Source: Treponema primitia ZAS-2 (GTDB lineage Bacteria; Spirochaetota; Spirochaetia; Treponematales; Breznakiellaceae). From it: a stretch of 64,000 nt of DNA. The notes beneath the pieces were generated by a model, which was not told the DNA's origin, did not search any database, and was given only the letters and a program-made list of their open reading frames with translations. The position numbers were made by a program, and so were the translations under genes. Where the stretch lies: the NCBI RefSeq assembly GCF_000214375.1, contig NC_015578.1, forward strand, positions 3,844,001-3,908,000, written 5' to 3'. Shown here piece by piece: positions 52,497-60,909 of this stretch. Each line of letters begins with the position of its first letter. Position 1 is the stretch's first letter.

Positions 52497-53401
52497 CTTT
52501 TCCTCCAAACACTAGTACTAATCCAAGGCAAAATTTTCCGCAAAGCCGGACGGGTTATTACCCCCTCGGGCCTTACCATCAATATAACAATAAGAATAAG
52601 CGCGTAAAAAACATTCTTCCAGCCCTGGAGCGCCTCGGGCATGATTAGGGGGATACCCCACAGTATTGGTGTTACCAAAAGTATGCCCCACTGGGTAGTA
52701 TAGCCCCCCACAAAGAGCATGGTCACAAAAAGCCCCAGGTTCTGAAAGGTAATAAAGGCCGGCGAAATGGACCGGGTCACATAAAGGTACAGCACCCCCG
52801 CCAGCCCCCCCATTGCGCTGGATGCGGTCTGGAGCAGCATCCCCATGGTTTTGATGTTTATCCCCAGGGAAAGCGCCATGTCCCGATCCGCGAAAATACA
52901 GGAAGCCGCCCTGCCCAAAGGGGAGCGGTCAAACCGGTAAACAAGAAACCCGACCAGCAGCAGGATAAGGTAGATCAGGATCACCAGAAAAAGCCGGTTC
53001 CCCTGGGTTGAATCGATGATCCGGGGAACCCCGTACATACCCAGGGTCCTGCCCAGGAAGGGGGTGTTTTCGGCAATAGTCCTGACCAGAAACATAAAGG
53101 TTAACCCAACGATCGCCACGGAGAAACAAGGGGCGTCTCCAATGCAGAGGGAAACTAGGAAGCCGATAAGGGCGCTCAGTATTACTGCGCCAAGGAGCAC
53201 CGCGAAAAACGGCCAATGGGCCGCGCCCTGGGCGCCTGAGACAGCGGCCCCGGACACCAAGGCGCCGAAATAGGCGGAGATAACCATATTGGGGATCACC
53301 AGAAAGTGAAGCTGCCCCATGCGGTAGGGCAGGTACAAGGCCCAGGATGCGAGAATAAAAATAGCGGTAAAGCTCAGGAAAAAAAACACCGGACCGGACA
53401 C
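52493..53401 (-). CDS. LivM-type ABC permease (liv operon 1)
   Basis: 302 residues, eight or nine helices. Motifs: NMVISAYFGALVSG and CFSVAIVGLTFMFLVRTIAENTPFLG near the middle, then SPLGRAASCIFADRDMALSLGINIKTMGMLLQTASSAMGGLAGVLYLY, the family's cytoplasmic coupling loop. Overlaps the substrate-binding gene by four bases and follows LivH by eight. Confidence 0.9.
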   Translation of the reverse strand: MSGPVFFFLSFTAIFILASWALYLPYRMGQLHFLVIPNMVISAYFGALVSGAAVSGAQGAAHWPFFAVLLGAVILSALIGFLVSLCIGDAPCFSVAIVGLTFMFLVRTIAENTPFLGRTLGMYGVPRIIDSTQGNRLFLVILIYLILLLVGFLVYRFDRSPLGRAASCIFADRDMALSLGINIKTMGMLLQTASSAMGGLAGVLYLYVTRSISPAFITFQNLGLFVTMLFVGGYTTQWGILLVTPILWGIPLIMPEALQGWKNVFYALILIVILMVRPEGVITRPALRKILPWISTSVWRKR

Positions 53402-53409
53402 GAACCCCC

Positions 53410-54339
53410 CTACAGCTTTGTTCCAAAGACGCCCTTGGGCTTTGCCAGGACAACAACCAGCATAATAACAAACACCGCCGCATTAGACCAGGACCCGGAA
53501 AAGTAGCCCTGGATAAGCGCCTCTACTATACCCAGAAGCAGGGCAAAAACCAGCCCCCCCGCAAGGTTCCCCAGCCCGGCGATGATGGAAATCCCCAGGA
53601 CCTTATGCCCCAGCTGATCCCCCAGGTCCGCCGAAGCGAAACCCAGCAGCATAGCCATCAGCGCCGCAGTGATCCCCCCCAAAAGGCCCGTAAGAAAATA
53701 ACTCTGGAGCCCGGTCCTGAAAACCGGAATCCCCGCCAGCTTTGCCCCGCCGGGATTTTCGGCCATGGCCCTGAAAGCCCGGCCCACTCTGGTCCGGTAG
53801 ATGATGCGGAACAGCACCGCTACTGCGATAATCCCCACCGCCAAGCTCAGCGCCTGTCCGTAACTAACACTGATAAGGCCGTGCTGCCAGAGGGGCTCCC
53901 GGGTCAGAGCTATCCACCCGGAAGGGTCGGCATCTTCGGTGAGAAAGGAAACCGGGAAACCCTTATTGATACTGTGGGAACAGAATTCGGTGATGATCAC
54001 CCCCATTCCCATGGAGATAACCATGGTAGCGTTAATATCAACCGTCCCCCGTTTGCGCGACTTGCAACGAAGTTCCCCGCGCATAATATGCTGAAACACC
54101 GGGGCTGAAACCATGTTAAGGATAATCGCAGAAACAATGCTTGCGCCAATACCCGCAATAATACTGCCCGTTGCCTGCAAGGCAAACCAGGCCATATACA
54201 TTGAAAACACGATGATTGCCGGGAAAGAAAAGTGAATGACCCTGGCAACCAGGAGGAGCAGATTAAAGGCCGTTACCAGGAGCACATAAATACTCCCCAG
54301 GGACAAGCCGTTGATAATCTGGGCTATCAGTATTTCCAT
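53410..54339 (-). CDS. LivH-type ABC permease (liv operon 1)
   Basis: 309 residues from ATG 54339 (MEILIAQIINGLSLGSIYVLLVTAFNLL, the family's first helix). Coupling loop TRVGRAFRAMAENPGGAKLAGIPVFRTGLQSYFLTGLLGG. C-terminal LVFALLLGIVEALIQGYFSGSWSNAAVFVIMLVVVLAKPKGVFG. The start lies one base after the LivF stop, so an upstream in-frame codon inside livF is less likely. Confidence 0.9.
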   Translation of the reverse strand: MEILIAQIINGLSLGSIYVLLVTAFNLLLLVARVIHFSFPAIIVFSMYMAWFALQATGSIIAGIGASIVSAIILNMVSAPVFQHIMRGELRCKSRKRGTVDINATMVISMGMGVIITEFCSHSINKGFPVSFLTEDADPSGWIALTREPLWQHGLISVSYGQALSLAVGIIAVAVLFRIIYRTRVGRAFRAMAENPGGAKLAGIPVFRTGLQSYFLTGLLGGITAALMAMLLGFASADLGDQLGHKVLGISIIAGLGNLAGGLVFALLLGIVEALIQGYFSGSWSNAAVFVIMLVVVLAKPKGVFGTKL

Positions 54340-54340
54340 G

Positions 54341-55060
54341 TTACGCCCCAAGGTAAGCCTCGCGGATCGCCGGATCATTCAAAAGATCCTCCGCCCTGCC
54401 CTGGGCAACAACCCTGCCGGCTTCCAGCACATAAGCCCGGTGGGCGCATTTCAGGGCCTTATACACATTCTGCTCCGCCAGAAAAATTGCGTACCCTTCT
54501 TTATTTAGATTAACCAGTATCTTAAAAATAGTGTTGACCACCATGGGCGCCAATCCCATAGAAGGCTCATCCACCATAATTATCCGTGGGGTAGACATGA
54601 GAGCCCGGGCAATGGACAGCATCTGCCGTTCCCCACCGGACAGAGTTCCTGCGTTCTGGTTTTTCCGCTCCCCCAGAACCGGAAAGGCATCAAAAACAAA
54701 TCCAAGCTTTTTGTCCGCGCCCTTAGTCTCATGGTGAGCCCCCAAGAGAAGGTTGTCCAGAACCGACATGGAGGCAAAGACCCCCCGGCCTTCAGGCGCC
54801 AGGGTCATGCCATTGCGCACATTTTTATCCACCGGAAGGCCGGTACAATCCCTGCCTTCAAAAACAACCGACCCCGTATCGGGGGTATTAACCCCCAGAA
54901 CAGTTTCCATAACCGTGGTCTTCCCCGCGCCGTTGGGGCCAATGAGCGCCACTATTTCCCCCCGGCGCAGCTCCAGGCTTACCCCCTGGAGTGCCTTGAT
55001 AGAGCCGTAGGAAACAGAAAGATCCCGGACCGACAGAATCGGCTCATTCCTCTGTTCCAA
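54341..55060 (-). CDS. LivF-type ABC ATPase (liv operon 1)
   Basis: 239 residues. Walker A GPNGAGKTTVMETVLG, Q-loop MTLAPEGRGVF, signature LSGGERQMLSIARALMS, Walker B IIMVDEPSMGLAP, H-loop LAEQN. Typical LivF C-terminus. Overlaps LivG by 17 bases. Confidence 0.94.
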   Translation of the reverse strand: MEQRNEPILSVRDLSVSYGSIKALQGVSLELRRGEIVALIGPNGAGKTTVMETVLGVNTPDTGSVVFEGRDCTGLPVDKNVRNGMTLAPEGRGVFASMSVLDNLLLGAHHETKGADKKLGFVFDAFPVLGERKNQNAGTLSGGERQMLSIARALMSTPRIIMVDEPSMGLAPMVVNTIFKILVNLNKEGYAIFLAEQNVYKALKCAHRAYVLEAGRVVAQGRAEDLLNDPAIREAYLGA

Positions 55061-55769
55061 GATAAGCCTCCATCACCAGGGGATCGCGGCGGATCTGATC
55101 CGGCCTTCCCTCCGCAATTTTTTCGCCAAAGTTCAGCACCGTAACCCAGTCCGCAGTATCCATGAGCATCCTGATATCGTGGCTTACCATTACCACGCTT
55201 ATACCCATGACCTTGATCTTCCGTATCAGGTCCGTCACCAATGCTGTTTCTTTAGCGGACATCCCGGAAACCGGTTCGTCCAGCAGGAGCAGCTTAGGCT
55301 TGCCGAGCAGGGCCCGAACAATCTGCACCAGTTGCCGTTCCGCCCAGACCAGGTCCGCCCCCCAGCGGTCCCGGGCGTCCCCCATGCCCACCGAGTCCAG
55401 CAGTTCCAGGGCTTCCTGTTCCAGAACCTTTTGCTTTTTGGGCGCCGTAAAAAAGAGGGAGCCGGAAACCCCGCAGAGTACATTTTCCAAGACCGTCAGG
55501 GAAGGCGCCAGATTGCCCGCCTGAAAGGTCCGGCCAATGCCGAGCCGGGCGATAGCATCCGCCCCCAGGCCGGAGATTTCGGTTTCGCCGAAACAGATCC
55601 TCCCCGAATTCAAGGGGAGCAGGCCGGAGATGCAGTTGAAAAGAGTGGTCTTACCCGAACCATTGGGGCCGATGATCCCGTGGATCCGGCCTTCCTCAAT
55701 GGTAAAACTGAGATCCCTCAGCGCCTGAAGGCCCCCAAAGGATTTGCTTACCCCCGCAATTTCCAGCAT
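55044..55769 (-). CDS. LivG-type ABC ATPase (liv operon 1)
   Basis: 241 residues. Walker A GPNGSGKTTLFNCISG, Q-loop RTFQAGNLAPSLTVLENV, signature region VWAERQLVQIVRALLG (the canonical LSGGQ is altered to VWAER), Walker B LLLLDEPVSGMS, H-loop VSHDIRML. First gene of liv operon 1. A TATACT lies 30 bases upstream but no convincing -35 was found. Confidence 0.92.
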   Translation of the reverse strand: MLEIAGVSKSFGGLQALRDLSFTIEEGRIHGIIGPNGSGKTTLFNCISGLLPLNSGRICFGETEISGLGADAIARLGIGRTFQAGNLAPSLTVLENVLCGVSGSLFFTAPKKQKVLEQEALELLDSVGMGDARDRWGADLVWAERQLVQIVRALLGKPKLLLLDEPVSGMSAKETALVTDLIRKIKVMGISVVMVSHDIRMLMDTADWVTVLNFGEKIAEGRPDQIRRDPLVMEAYLGTEE

Positions 55770-55802
55770 TGTCCCGCTTCCATGGGCCTAGTATAGCAGA
55801 AA

Positions 55803-55828
55803 AGGGGGAGCTTGATTATACCCCCTAT
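55803..55828 (-). terminator. Possible terminator of vapBC
   Basis: Minus strand GGGGG-N12-CCCCC followed by TTTT, between the vapC stop and livG. Confidence 0.5.
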
Positions 55829-55877
55829 CGAAAAAGCACCTGACATCTTTTGACCCAAAAATACCGGCTTACTGTTT

Positions 55878-56276
55878 TTAATAACAATATTGTATATTTA
55901 ATTTTTTACATATTTTAGCTAAATCGCCATCATTAGTTACTACTATACCATCGTTTCTGCGGGCTATTACCGCATAGAACATATCATAAACCGGATGTTT
56001 ATTTTTCACACTTTCCCCAAATGCCTCTTTCCAAATGTCCTTTGAATCAATGTATTCATCAATATAATTTAGCCCATCGTCAATAAACTGGGAACATTCT
56101 TCTGTTGTGTATAGTCCTTTGATACAATATTTCCACAAAGTATTGGATAACTCCGATACATATAAATCAGGAGCCAGGACCGACGTTGCTTCCTGCAAAA
56201 GGGTTTCAAATTTTTCTTTTTTTGATGTCTGAAATAATATTTGAGCAACACCACTTACATCAACAACAGCTATCAT
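55878..56276 (-). CDS. vapC: PIN-domain toxin, VapC type
   Basis: 132 residues. Metal-dependent RNase fold with acidic residues at the usual places: Asp6 (VVDVSGVAQ), Glu in YVSELSNTLWK, Asp in HPVYDMFYAVIARRND, and Asp in VVTNDGDLAKIC. Likely cuts tRNA or rRNA when free of VapB. Its start overlaps the antitoxin stop (ATGA). AT-rich relative to flanking genes. Confidence 0.88.
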   Translation of the reverse strand: MIAVVDVSGVAQILFQTSKKEKFETLLQEATSVLAPDLYVSELSNTLWKYCIKGLYTTEECSQFIDDGLNYIDEYIDSKDIWKEAFGESVKNKHPVYDMFYAVIARRNDGIVVTNDGDLAKICKKLNIQYCY

Positions 56277-56518
56277 CTTTCCCGGTCCTCTCTAACGAGT
56301 TTAGCAACATTCAGTAATTTTACTTCATCGGGTATGATTCTTGCGTTGCATTTTTTTACAAGTTGTCTCCGCCGTTCTTTGTTGGATTCTTCCAGCCCAA
56401 GGCTTTTTTTTAATAACACAATTGTTTGTTGGGCAATAGTCCTATGCTCTTTTTCCGCTACTATACTAATTTTCCGATAAATATCTTCCGGAAAATCTCT
56501 CACTTGTAATAAGGGCAT
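56273..56518 (-). CDS. vapB: VapB/FitA-like ribbon-helix-helix antitoxin
   Basis: 81 residues from ATG 56518, which follows GGAGGTGAT. The N-terminal LLQVRDFPEDIYRKISIVAEKEHRTIAQQTIVLLKKSL is an Arc-type ribbon-helix-helix of the FitA group. The charged C-terminal half should bind the toxin. Expressed from the promoter at 56541-56569 and probably self-regulating. Confidence 0.85.
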   Translation of the reverse strand: MPLLQVRDFPEDIYRKISIVAEKEHRTIAQQTIVLLKKSLGLEESNKERRRQLVKKCNARIIPDEVKLLNVAKLVREDRER

Positions 56519-56540
56519 ATTATCACCTCCGTCTGCATAC

Positions 56541-56569
56541 ATTTTACATATATTTTTATATTTTGTCAA
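56541..56569 (-). promoter_or_regulatory. vapBC promoter
   Basis: Minus strand TTGACA (56569-56564), 17-base spacer, TAAAAT (56546-56541). Confidence 0.75.
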
Positions 56570-56638
56570 GTATTTTCAGAAGTTGAACACGGCCTCAGCC
56601 TAGGCCGATACTTGACATACAAATCCCCTAAATAATAC

Positions 56639-57172
56639 TCACACAAATCGTACAATATCTTCAAAGGCCTTGCGCTTTTTAGAGCGAATAGTATCATTTG
56701 CAGAATATCCCAGGGCAATTACAGACCCGAATTGTTTTTCCACAGGAATATTCAACAATTCGCAAATCTTCTTACGATCGTAAAGACCAGTAATGCAGCT
56801 CCCGAGTCCCTGTGAAGCGGCTTCCAAACAGACGTATGCGGCGGCGGCGCCCAAATCGCCTTTTGCATAGTATTGGCTGTCAAGAAAGCAACTGATAATG
56901 GGGCTTAAAACTGCGTGTTCTTCCAGGATAATGATAAATGCCTTTGCGGTACCCAACCAAACGTTTTGCTTTAGCTGTTGGCCGCACAGTGCAATTTGAC
57001 TAACCATGTCTTCGCTTTCTACAACAACAAAACTCCAGGGCTGGGCATTACAGCCGGAGTGGGTTAAGCGGCCTGCTTCAACGCATTGTACCAGCTTGTC
57101 ATGCTCCACAGCTTGTTCTGAAAAGCCCCGGCAGCTTTGGCGTTTTTTACAAAGATCCAGAAAATCGCTCAT
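56639..57172 (-). CDS. Nitroreductase-family flavoprotein
   Basis: 177 residues from ATG 57172 (MSDFLDLCKKRQSCRGF, the family's opening with R-S-x-R-x-F). FMN site: THSGCNAQPWSFVVV; GDLGAAAAYVCLEAASQGLGSCITG is the middle dimer and flavin segment; it ends VIALGYSAND. FMN/NAD(P)H oxidoreductase with broad substrates such as nitroaromatics or quinones. The start was moved from an upstream codon to fit the family. Single gene between the VapBC cassette and liv operon 2. Confidence 0.88.
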   Translation of the reverse strand: MSDFLDLCKKRQSCRGFSEQAVEHDKLVQCVEAGRLTHSGCNAQPWSFVVVESEDMVSQIALCGQQLKQNVWLGTAKAFIIILEEHAVLSPIISCFLDSQYYAKGDLGAAAAYVCLEAASQGLGSCITGLYDRKKICELLNIPVEKQFGSVIALGYSANDTIRSKKRKAFEDIVRFV

Positions 57173-57280
57173 TTGATACATCCCCCATATCTGAGGAATC
57201 ATACTATAATACATTTTTTCAGGCAATGACGCATACTGTGAAAGGGCAATAGGTATTTCGGCTACATTGTTACAATAATC

Positions 57281-58021
57281 CTACCCGCCCAGATACGCCT
57301 TCTTCACATCCGGGTTTGCCATCAGCTCTGCTGAAGTGCCGCTGGCGATGATCTCCCCGGTTTTAAGAACATAGCCCCGGCTCGCAAATTCCAGGGCAAC
57401 CTTGGCATTCTGTTCCACCACCAGAATAGTGATGTGTTTCACAAAGTTAAGCTGCTTCAGAGCACGGAACATTTCATACATCAGTTTCGGGGCAAGCCCC
57501 ATAGAAGGCTCATCCAGCATGATGAACTCACTGCCGGTCATCAGGGCCCGGCCTACCGCCAGCATCTGCTGTTCACCCCCGGAGAGCAGTTCCCCCCGCT
57601 GTTTCCGCCGCTCATAGAGCCGGGGGAACAGGCCGTATACCTGGTCCAGGATTTCCCCGGTTATAATAGCTCGGTTAATATCCTTACGATGGGGGTAGGT
57701 AGCGATTTGAAGATTTTCTTGCACCGAGAGGTTACCGAAAATATGCCGCCCTTCCGGAACCAAGGCCAGCATTTTTTTCTGGATCAGGATGTGGGGTTCT
57801 GTTTTAAGGAGACTCTGCCCGTCGTACAGTATGTCCCCCCCGGTAACTACCGGGGCCTCGGGCCGGGGCAGCCGGGCAAGGCTCATAAGAGTTGATGTCT
57901 TTCCTGCACCATTAGCGCCGATGAGGGTAAGTATCTCCCCCTTATCAATAGAAAAAGAAATACCGTGCAGGGCTTCGATATTCCCGTAGGAAACTTTCAG
58001 GTTCTTTACTTCTAACAGCAT
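57281..58021 (-). CDS. LivF-type ABC ATPase (liv operon 2)
   Basis: 246 residues from ATG 58021 (MLLEVKNLKVSYGNIEALHGISF). Walker A GANGAGKTSTLMSLA, Q-loop LALVPEGRHIFG, signature LSGGEQQMLAVGRALM, Walker B FIMLDEPSMGLAP, H-loop VVEQN. Last gene of the operon. Upstream in-frame codons have no family similarity. Confidence 0.94.
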   Translation of the reverse strand: MLLEVKNLKVSYGNIEALHGISFSIDKGEILTLIGANGAGKTSTLMSLARLPRPEAPVVTGGDILYDGQSLLKTEPHILIQKKMLALVPEGRHIFGNLSVQENLQIATYPHRKDINRAIITGEILDQVYGLFPRLYERRKQRGELLSGGEQQMLAVGRALMTGSEFIMLDEPSMGLAPKLMYEMFRALKQLNFVKHITILVVEQNAKVALEFASRGYVLKTGEIIASGTSAELMANPDVKKAYLGG

Positions 58022-58046
58022 GATAACTCCGTTTTTGGTGTCTCCG

Positions 58047-58817
58047 TTAAATTGCGTCGTCCCCAAGATAGGCTTTAATAACCTCGGGGTTCCTCTGAAT
58101 CTCCTCCGGAACACCCTGGGCAATCTCCTTTCCAAAGTCAATCACTGAAATTTGATCGCAGAGGGTCATGATGACTTCCATCTGGTGTTCGATCATCCAG
58201 ATAGTAAGGTTGAACTTTTCGTGTATCCAGCGGATGTACTCAATAAGGCTTGCAACATCTGCGGTGCTCAGCCCTGCGGCAGGTTCGTCCAGCATGAGCA
58301 AATCCGGCTGCAAAGACAGTGCTCGGGCTATTTCTACCCGGCGCTGTACTCCGTAGGGAAGGTTTTTCGGGTACTCCTCCGCAAGGTCAGAGAGGTTAAA
58401 TATCTCCAGCAATTCCCGTGCCCGTTCAACGATATCCGCCTCCCGTTCCCGGTAGCGCCGGGTAGAAAACAAGGCGTCCGCAGCATTGTACCCCAGCCGG
58501 TAGTGCTGGGCGATGCGGATATTGTCCAGCACGGTCATCTCACTCCAGAGCCGTATGTTCTGAAAGGTGCGGCCTATTTTCATGGACGCAATCTCGTGGG
58601 GTTTCTTGGCATTGATCCTGACCCCGCCTACCACAATGTCCCCTTCGGTGGGAACATAAAACCCGCTCACCAGATTGAACACTGTGGTCTTGCCCGCGCC
58701 GTTGGGCCCGATAAGGCCGGCAATTTCCCCTTTCTTCAAATTGATATTGACATTCGTCAAAGCCTGGAGCCCGCCGAAACGGTGGGTCAGGTTCTTAATT
58801 TCCAGATGATATTCCAT
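58047..58817 (-). CDS. LivG-type ABC ATPase (liv operon 2)
   Basis: 256 residues. Walker A GPNGAGKTTVFNLVSG, Q-loop RTFQNIRLWSEMTVLDN, signature LPYGVQRRVEIARALS (the LSGGQ equivalent is PYGVQ, usual for LivG), Walker B LLMLDEPAAGLS, H-loop IEHQMEV. Overlaps LivM by 23 bases. Confidence 0.94.
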   Translation of the reverse strand: MEYHLEIKNLTHRFGGLQALTNVNINLKKGEIAGLIGPNGAGKTTVFNLVSGFYVPTEGDIVVGGVRINAKKPHEIASMKIGRTFQNIRLWSEMTVLDNIRIAQHYRLGYNAADALFSTRRYREREADIVERARELLEIFNLSDLAEEYPKNLPYGVQRRVEIARALSLQPDLLMLDEPAAGLSTADVASLIEYIRWIHEKFNLTIWMIEHQMEVIMTLCDQISVIDFGKEIAQGVPEEIQRNPEVIKAYLGDDAI

Positions 58818-59868
58818 TACCCTTGCCTCCTCTGAAAGACAGTTTCAGTTTTGCCCATACTTCTGGCAGTTCCCGGTTACCCATAAGCCCCTCGGGCCGG
58901 AACTGCATGAGCAGAATCAGTAACAGTGGAATAAACACCCACTTGAGGATCTGAAGGGGCCGCAGCAGTTCCAGTAGGAAGGTGAAGAGCACTGCCGAAA
59001 GCACGGAGCCCGAAAGGGAACCCATGCCGCCCAGGTACACCATGACCATCCCTTCAGTGGACTTCATGATGTTGAAGGAACTAGGATTAACAAAGCCCAG
59101 CATGTGGGCAAAGAGCCCCCCGGCCACTCCTGCCAGTCCCGATGAAAACATAAAAGCCAAAAGCTTCATCTGGTTGGTATTGACGCTCATAATCTCTGCG
59201 GAAATCTCATCGTACCGTATGGCGGAGATACCTTTCCCCAATACAGAACCCATGAGCCGCTTAATAGCGACCACGCAGACCACCACAAACACCATGATCC
59301 AGATCAGCATCCAGGGCAGGGGGATCAGGTCCGACATGGCAAAAACTGTGCCCTTCATCCCCATGAGCCCCCGGCTGGCCCCTACAGCAGGGATGTTATT
59401 AATGGCGGTCATAATGATGTAGTTGGCAGCAATGGTAATGATCGCCAGATAATCGTCCCGGGTTTTGAAAGACGGAATTGCCACCAGGAGGCCCGCCAAG
59501 GCCGCCGCAAAGCCGCCTATGATGATAACCACCGGGAAGAGGAATAATGCGGTTTGGGGCGGCAGCAGGGGATGACCGATAAACTTATTCTCGGTAAATA
59601 GAAGCAGGGACAGTACCGATGAGACATAGGCCCCCACGGCCATAAACCCCCCGTGTCCGCAGGAAAATTCGCCCATATAGCCGTTTACAATATTGAGGCT
59701 TGATGCAAAAATAATATTGATGCCGATGGACATGATCACTGTTTGAATGTACTGGTTGAGAACACCAATTGCGGCCAGGAATACTACCACCGCCATGCCT
59801 ATGACGATAGCCAGGATGATCTGCAGTTGAGTTTTTTGCTTGGTTTTTATATCCGGTGACAGCGCCAT
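58795..59868 (-). CDS. LivM-type ABC permease (liv operon 2)
   Basis: 357 residues, about nine helices. Motifs: LNIVNGYMGEFSCGHGGFMAVGAY, IPSFKTRDDYLAIITIAANYI, and the coupling loop SVLGKGISAIRYDEISAEIMSVNTNQMKLLAFMFSSGLAGVAGGLF. C-terminal FRPEGLMG. Lies nine bases after LivH. Confidence 0.93.
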   Translation of the reverse strand: MALSPDIKTKQKTQLQIILAIVIGMAVVVFLAAIGVLNQYIQTVIMSIGINIIFASSLNIVNGYMGEFSCGHGGFMAVGAYVSSVLSLLLFTENKFIGHPLLPPQTALFLFPVVIIIGGFAAALAGLLVAIPSFKTRDDYLAIITIAANYIIMTAINNIPAVGASRGLMGMKGTVFAMSDLIPLPWMLIWIMVFVVVCVVAIKRLMGSVLGKGISAIRYDEISAEIMSVNTNQMKLLAFMFSSGLAGVAGGLFAHMLGFVNPSSFNIMKSTEGMVMVYLGGMGSLSGSVLSAVLFTFLLELLRPLQILKWVFIPLLLILLMQFRPEGLMGNRELPEVWAKLKLSFRGGKGNGISSGN

Positions 59869-59877
59869 GGTATACTC

Positions 59878-60795
59878 CTAAATCTTTGTGCTTCGGGCCA
59901 CACCGAAGAACCCTGTGGGTTTAAGCACCAGGATGATCAGCAATATGACAAAGGAAATAAGGTCTTTAAAACTGGAGGGGAAAACTGCGGTGATGAATAT
60001 TTCGATGAACCCCAGGATAAAGCCGCCGATAAAGGCGCCCTTAATGTCCCCGATACCGCCGACCACTGCGGCGATAAAAGCCTTCCAGCCGATGATCATC
60101 CCCATATAGGGGTCCAGCACCGGATAGGACATACCGAAAAGAATTCCCGCCACTGCGGCGAGCCCTGAGCCCAGGGCGAAAGTAAACGTAATAACCCTGT
60201 TCACCGGAATCCCCATCAGGGGAATAGCGAACTTATCGTAGGATATGGCCCGCATGGACATACCCAGCACGGTTTTTTGCACAATAAATTGGAGCAGCCC
60301 GAACACTGCAAAGGCCGCCAGGATAACCAGGACCTTCAGGTTGGTAAGAACCACCGGGCCGAACTGCCAGATATGTTTTTCGATAACGTCCGGGAAGCGC
60401 CGGGCACTGGCGCCCAAAAACGCAAGGTTTCCGTTTTCAAGAATAAAGCCCACCATCAGGGCGGTGATAACCACATAAAGCCGATTCACCCCCTTCATCC
60501 GCAAGGGCCGGTAGGCAATCCGCTCAATGGTAATGCCCACCAGCGCAGTTGCCCCCATGGTCAGCAGCAGGGTAAGGGCAAACACAAACACGCCCCCGCC
60601 GGAAAAAGCCCCCAACAAAGCGGTGGCAATAAAAAAAGCGATGTAACAGGCGGTCATAAAAATATCGCCGTGGGCAAAGTTAATCAGCCGGAGCACCCCA
60701 TATACCAGACAGTATCCCAGGGCAATCATGGAATAGAAACTGCCCCACTGCAGGGCGTTGAAGACATTCTGTAAAAATGTAGTCAGCACAGGCAT
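59878..60795 (-). CDS. LivH-type ABC permease (liv operon 2)
   Basis: 305 residues. First helix region LQNVFNALQWGSFYSMIALGYCLVYGVLRLINFAHGD is a strong family signature. Coupling loop LGMSMRAISYDKFAIPLMGIPVNRVITFTFALGSGLAAVAG. The Shine-Dalgarno AAAGGAG touches ATG 60795, whereas GTG 60789 would have the ideal six-base spacing, so the true start may be two codons later. A repeat region separates it from livK. Confidence 0.93.
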   Translation of the reverse strand: MPVLTTFLQNVFNALQWGSFYSMIALGYCLVYGVLRLINFAHGDIFMTACYIAFFIATALLGAFSGGGVFVFALTLLLTMGATALVGITIERIAYRPLRMKGVNRLYVVITALMVGFILENGNLAFLGASARRFPDVIEKHIWQFGPVVLTNLKVLVILAAFAVFGLLQFIVQKTVLGMSMRAISYDKFAIPLMGIPVNRVITFTFALGSGLAAVAGILFGMSYPVLDPYMGMIIGWKAFIAAVVGGIGDIKGAFIGGFILGFIEIFITAVFPSSFKDLISFVILLIILVLKPTGFFGVARSTKI

Positions 60796-60802
60796 CTCCT
60801 TT

Positions 60803-60909
60803 AATAAGGAGGAATGAGAAGTGAGGAATTAGGAATGAAAGATAAGCATGGTGTTGCTATCCCTCATTCTTCATTATTCCTCACTACTCCTTCCTCATTC
60901 CTCATTCTT
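60803..60909. repeat. GAGGAAT-type inverted and tandem repeat
   Basis: Intergenic block of GAGGAATGAG / CTCATTCCTC units, several in tandem on the right (CTCATTCCTCATTC), inverted against the left half (AGTGAGGAAT / ATTCCTCACT, ten-base arms). It sits between livK and livH of operon 2, where it could form an mRNA stem-loop that separates their expression. Confidence 0.7.
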
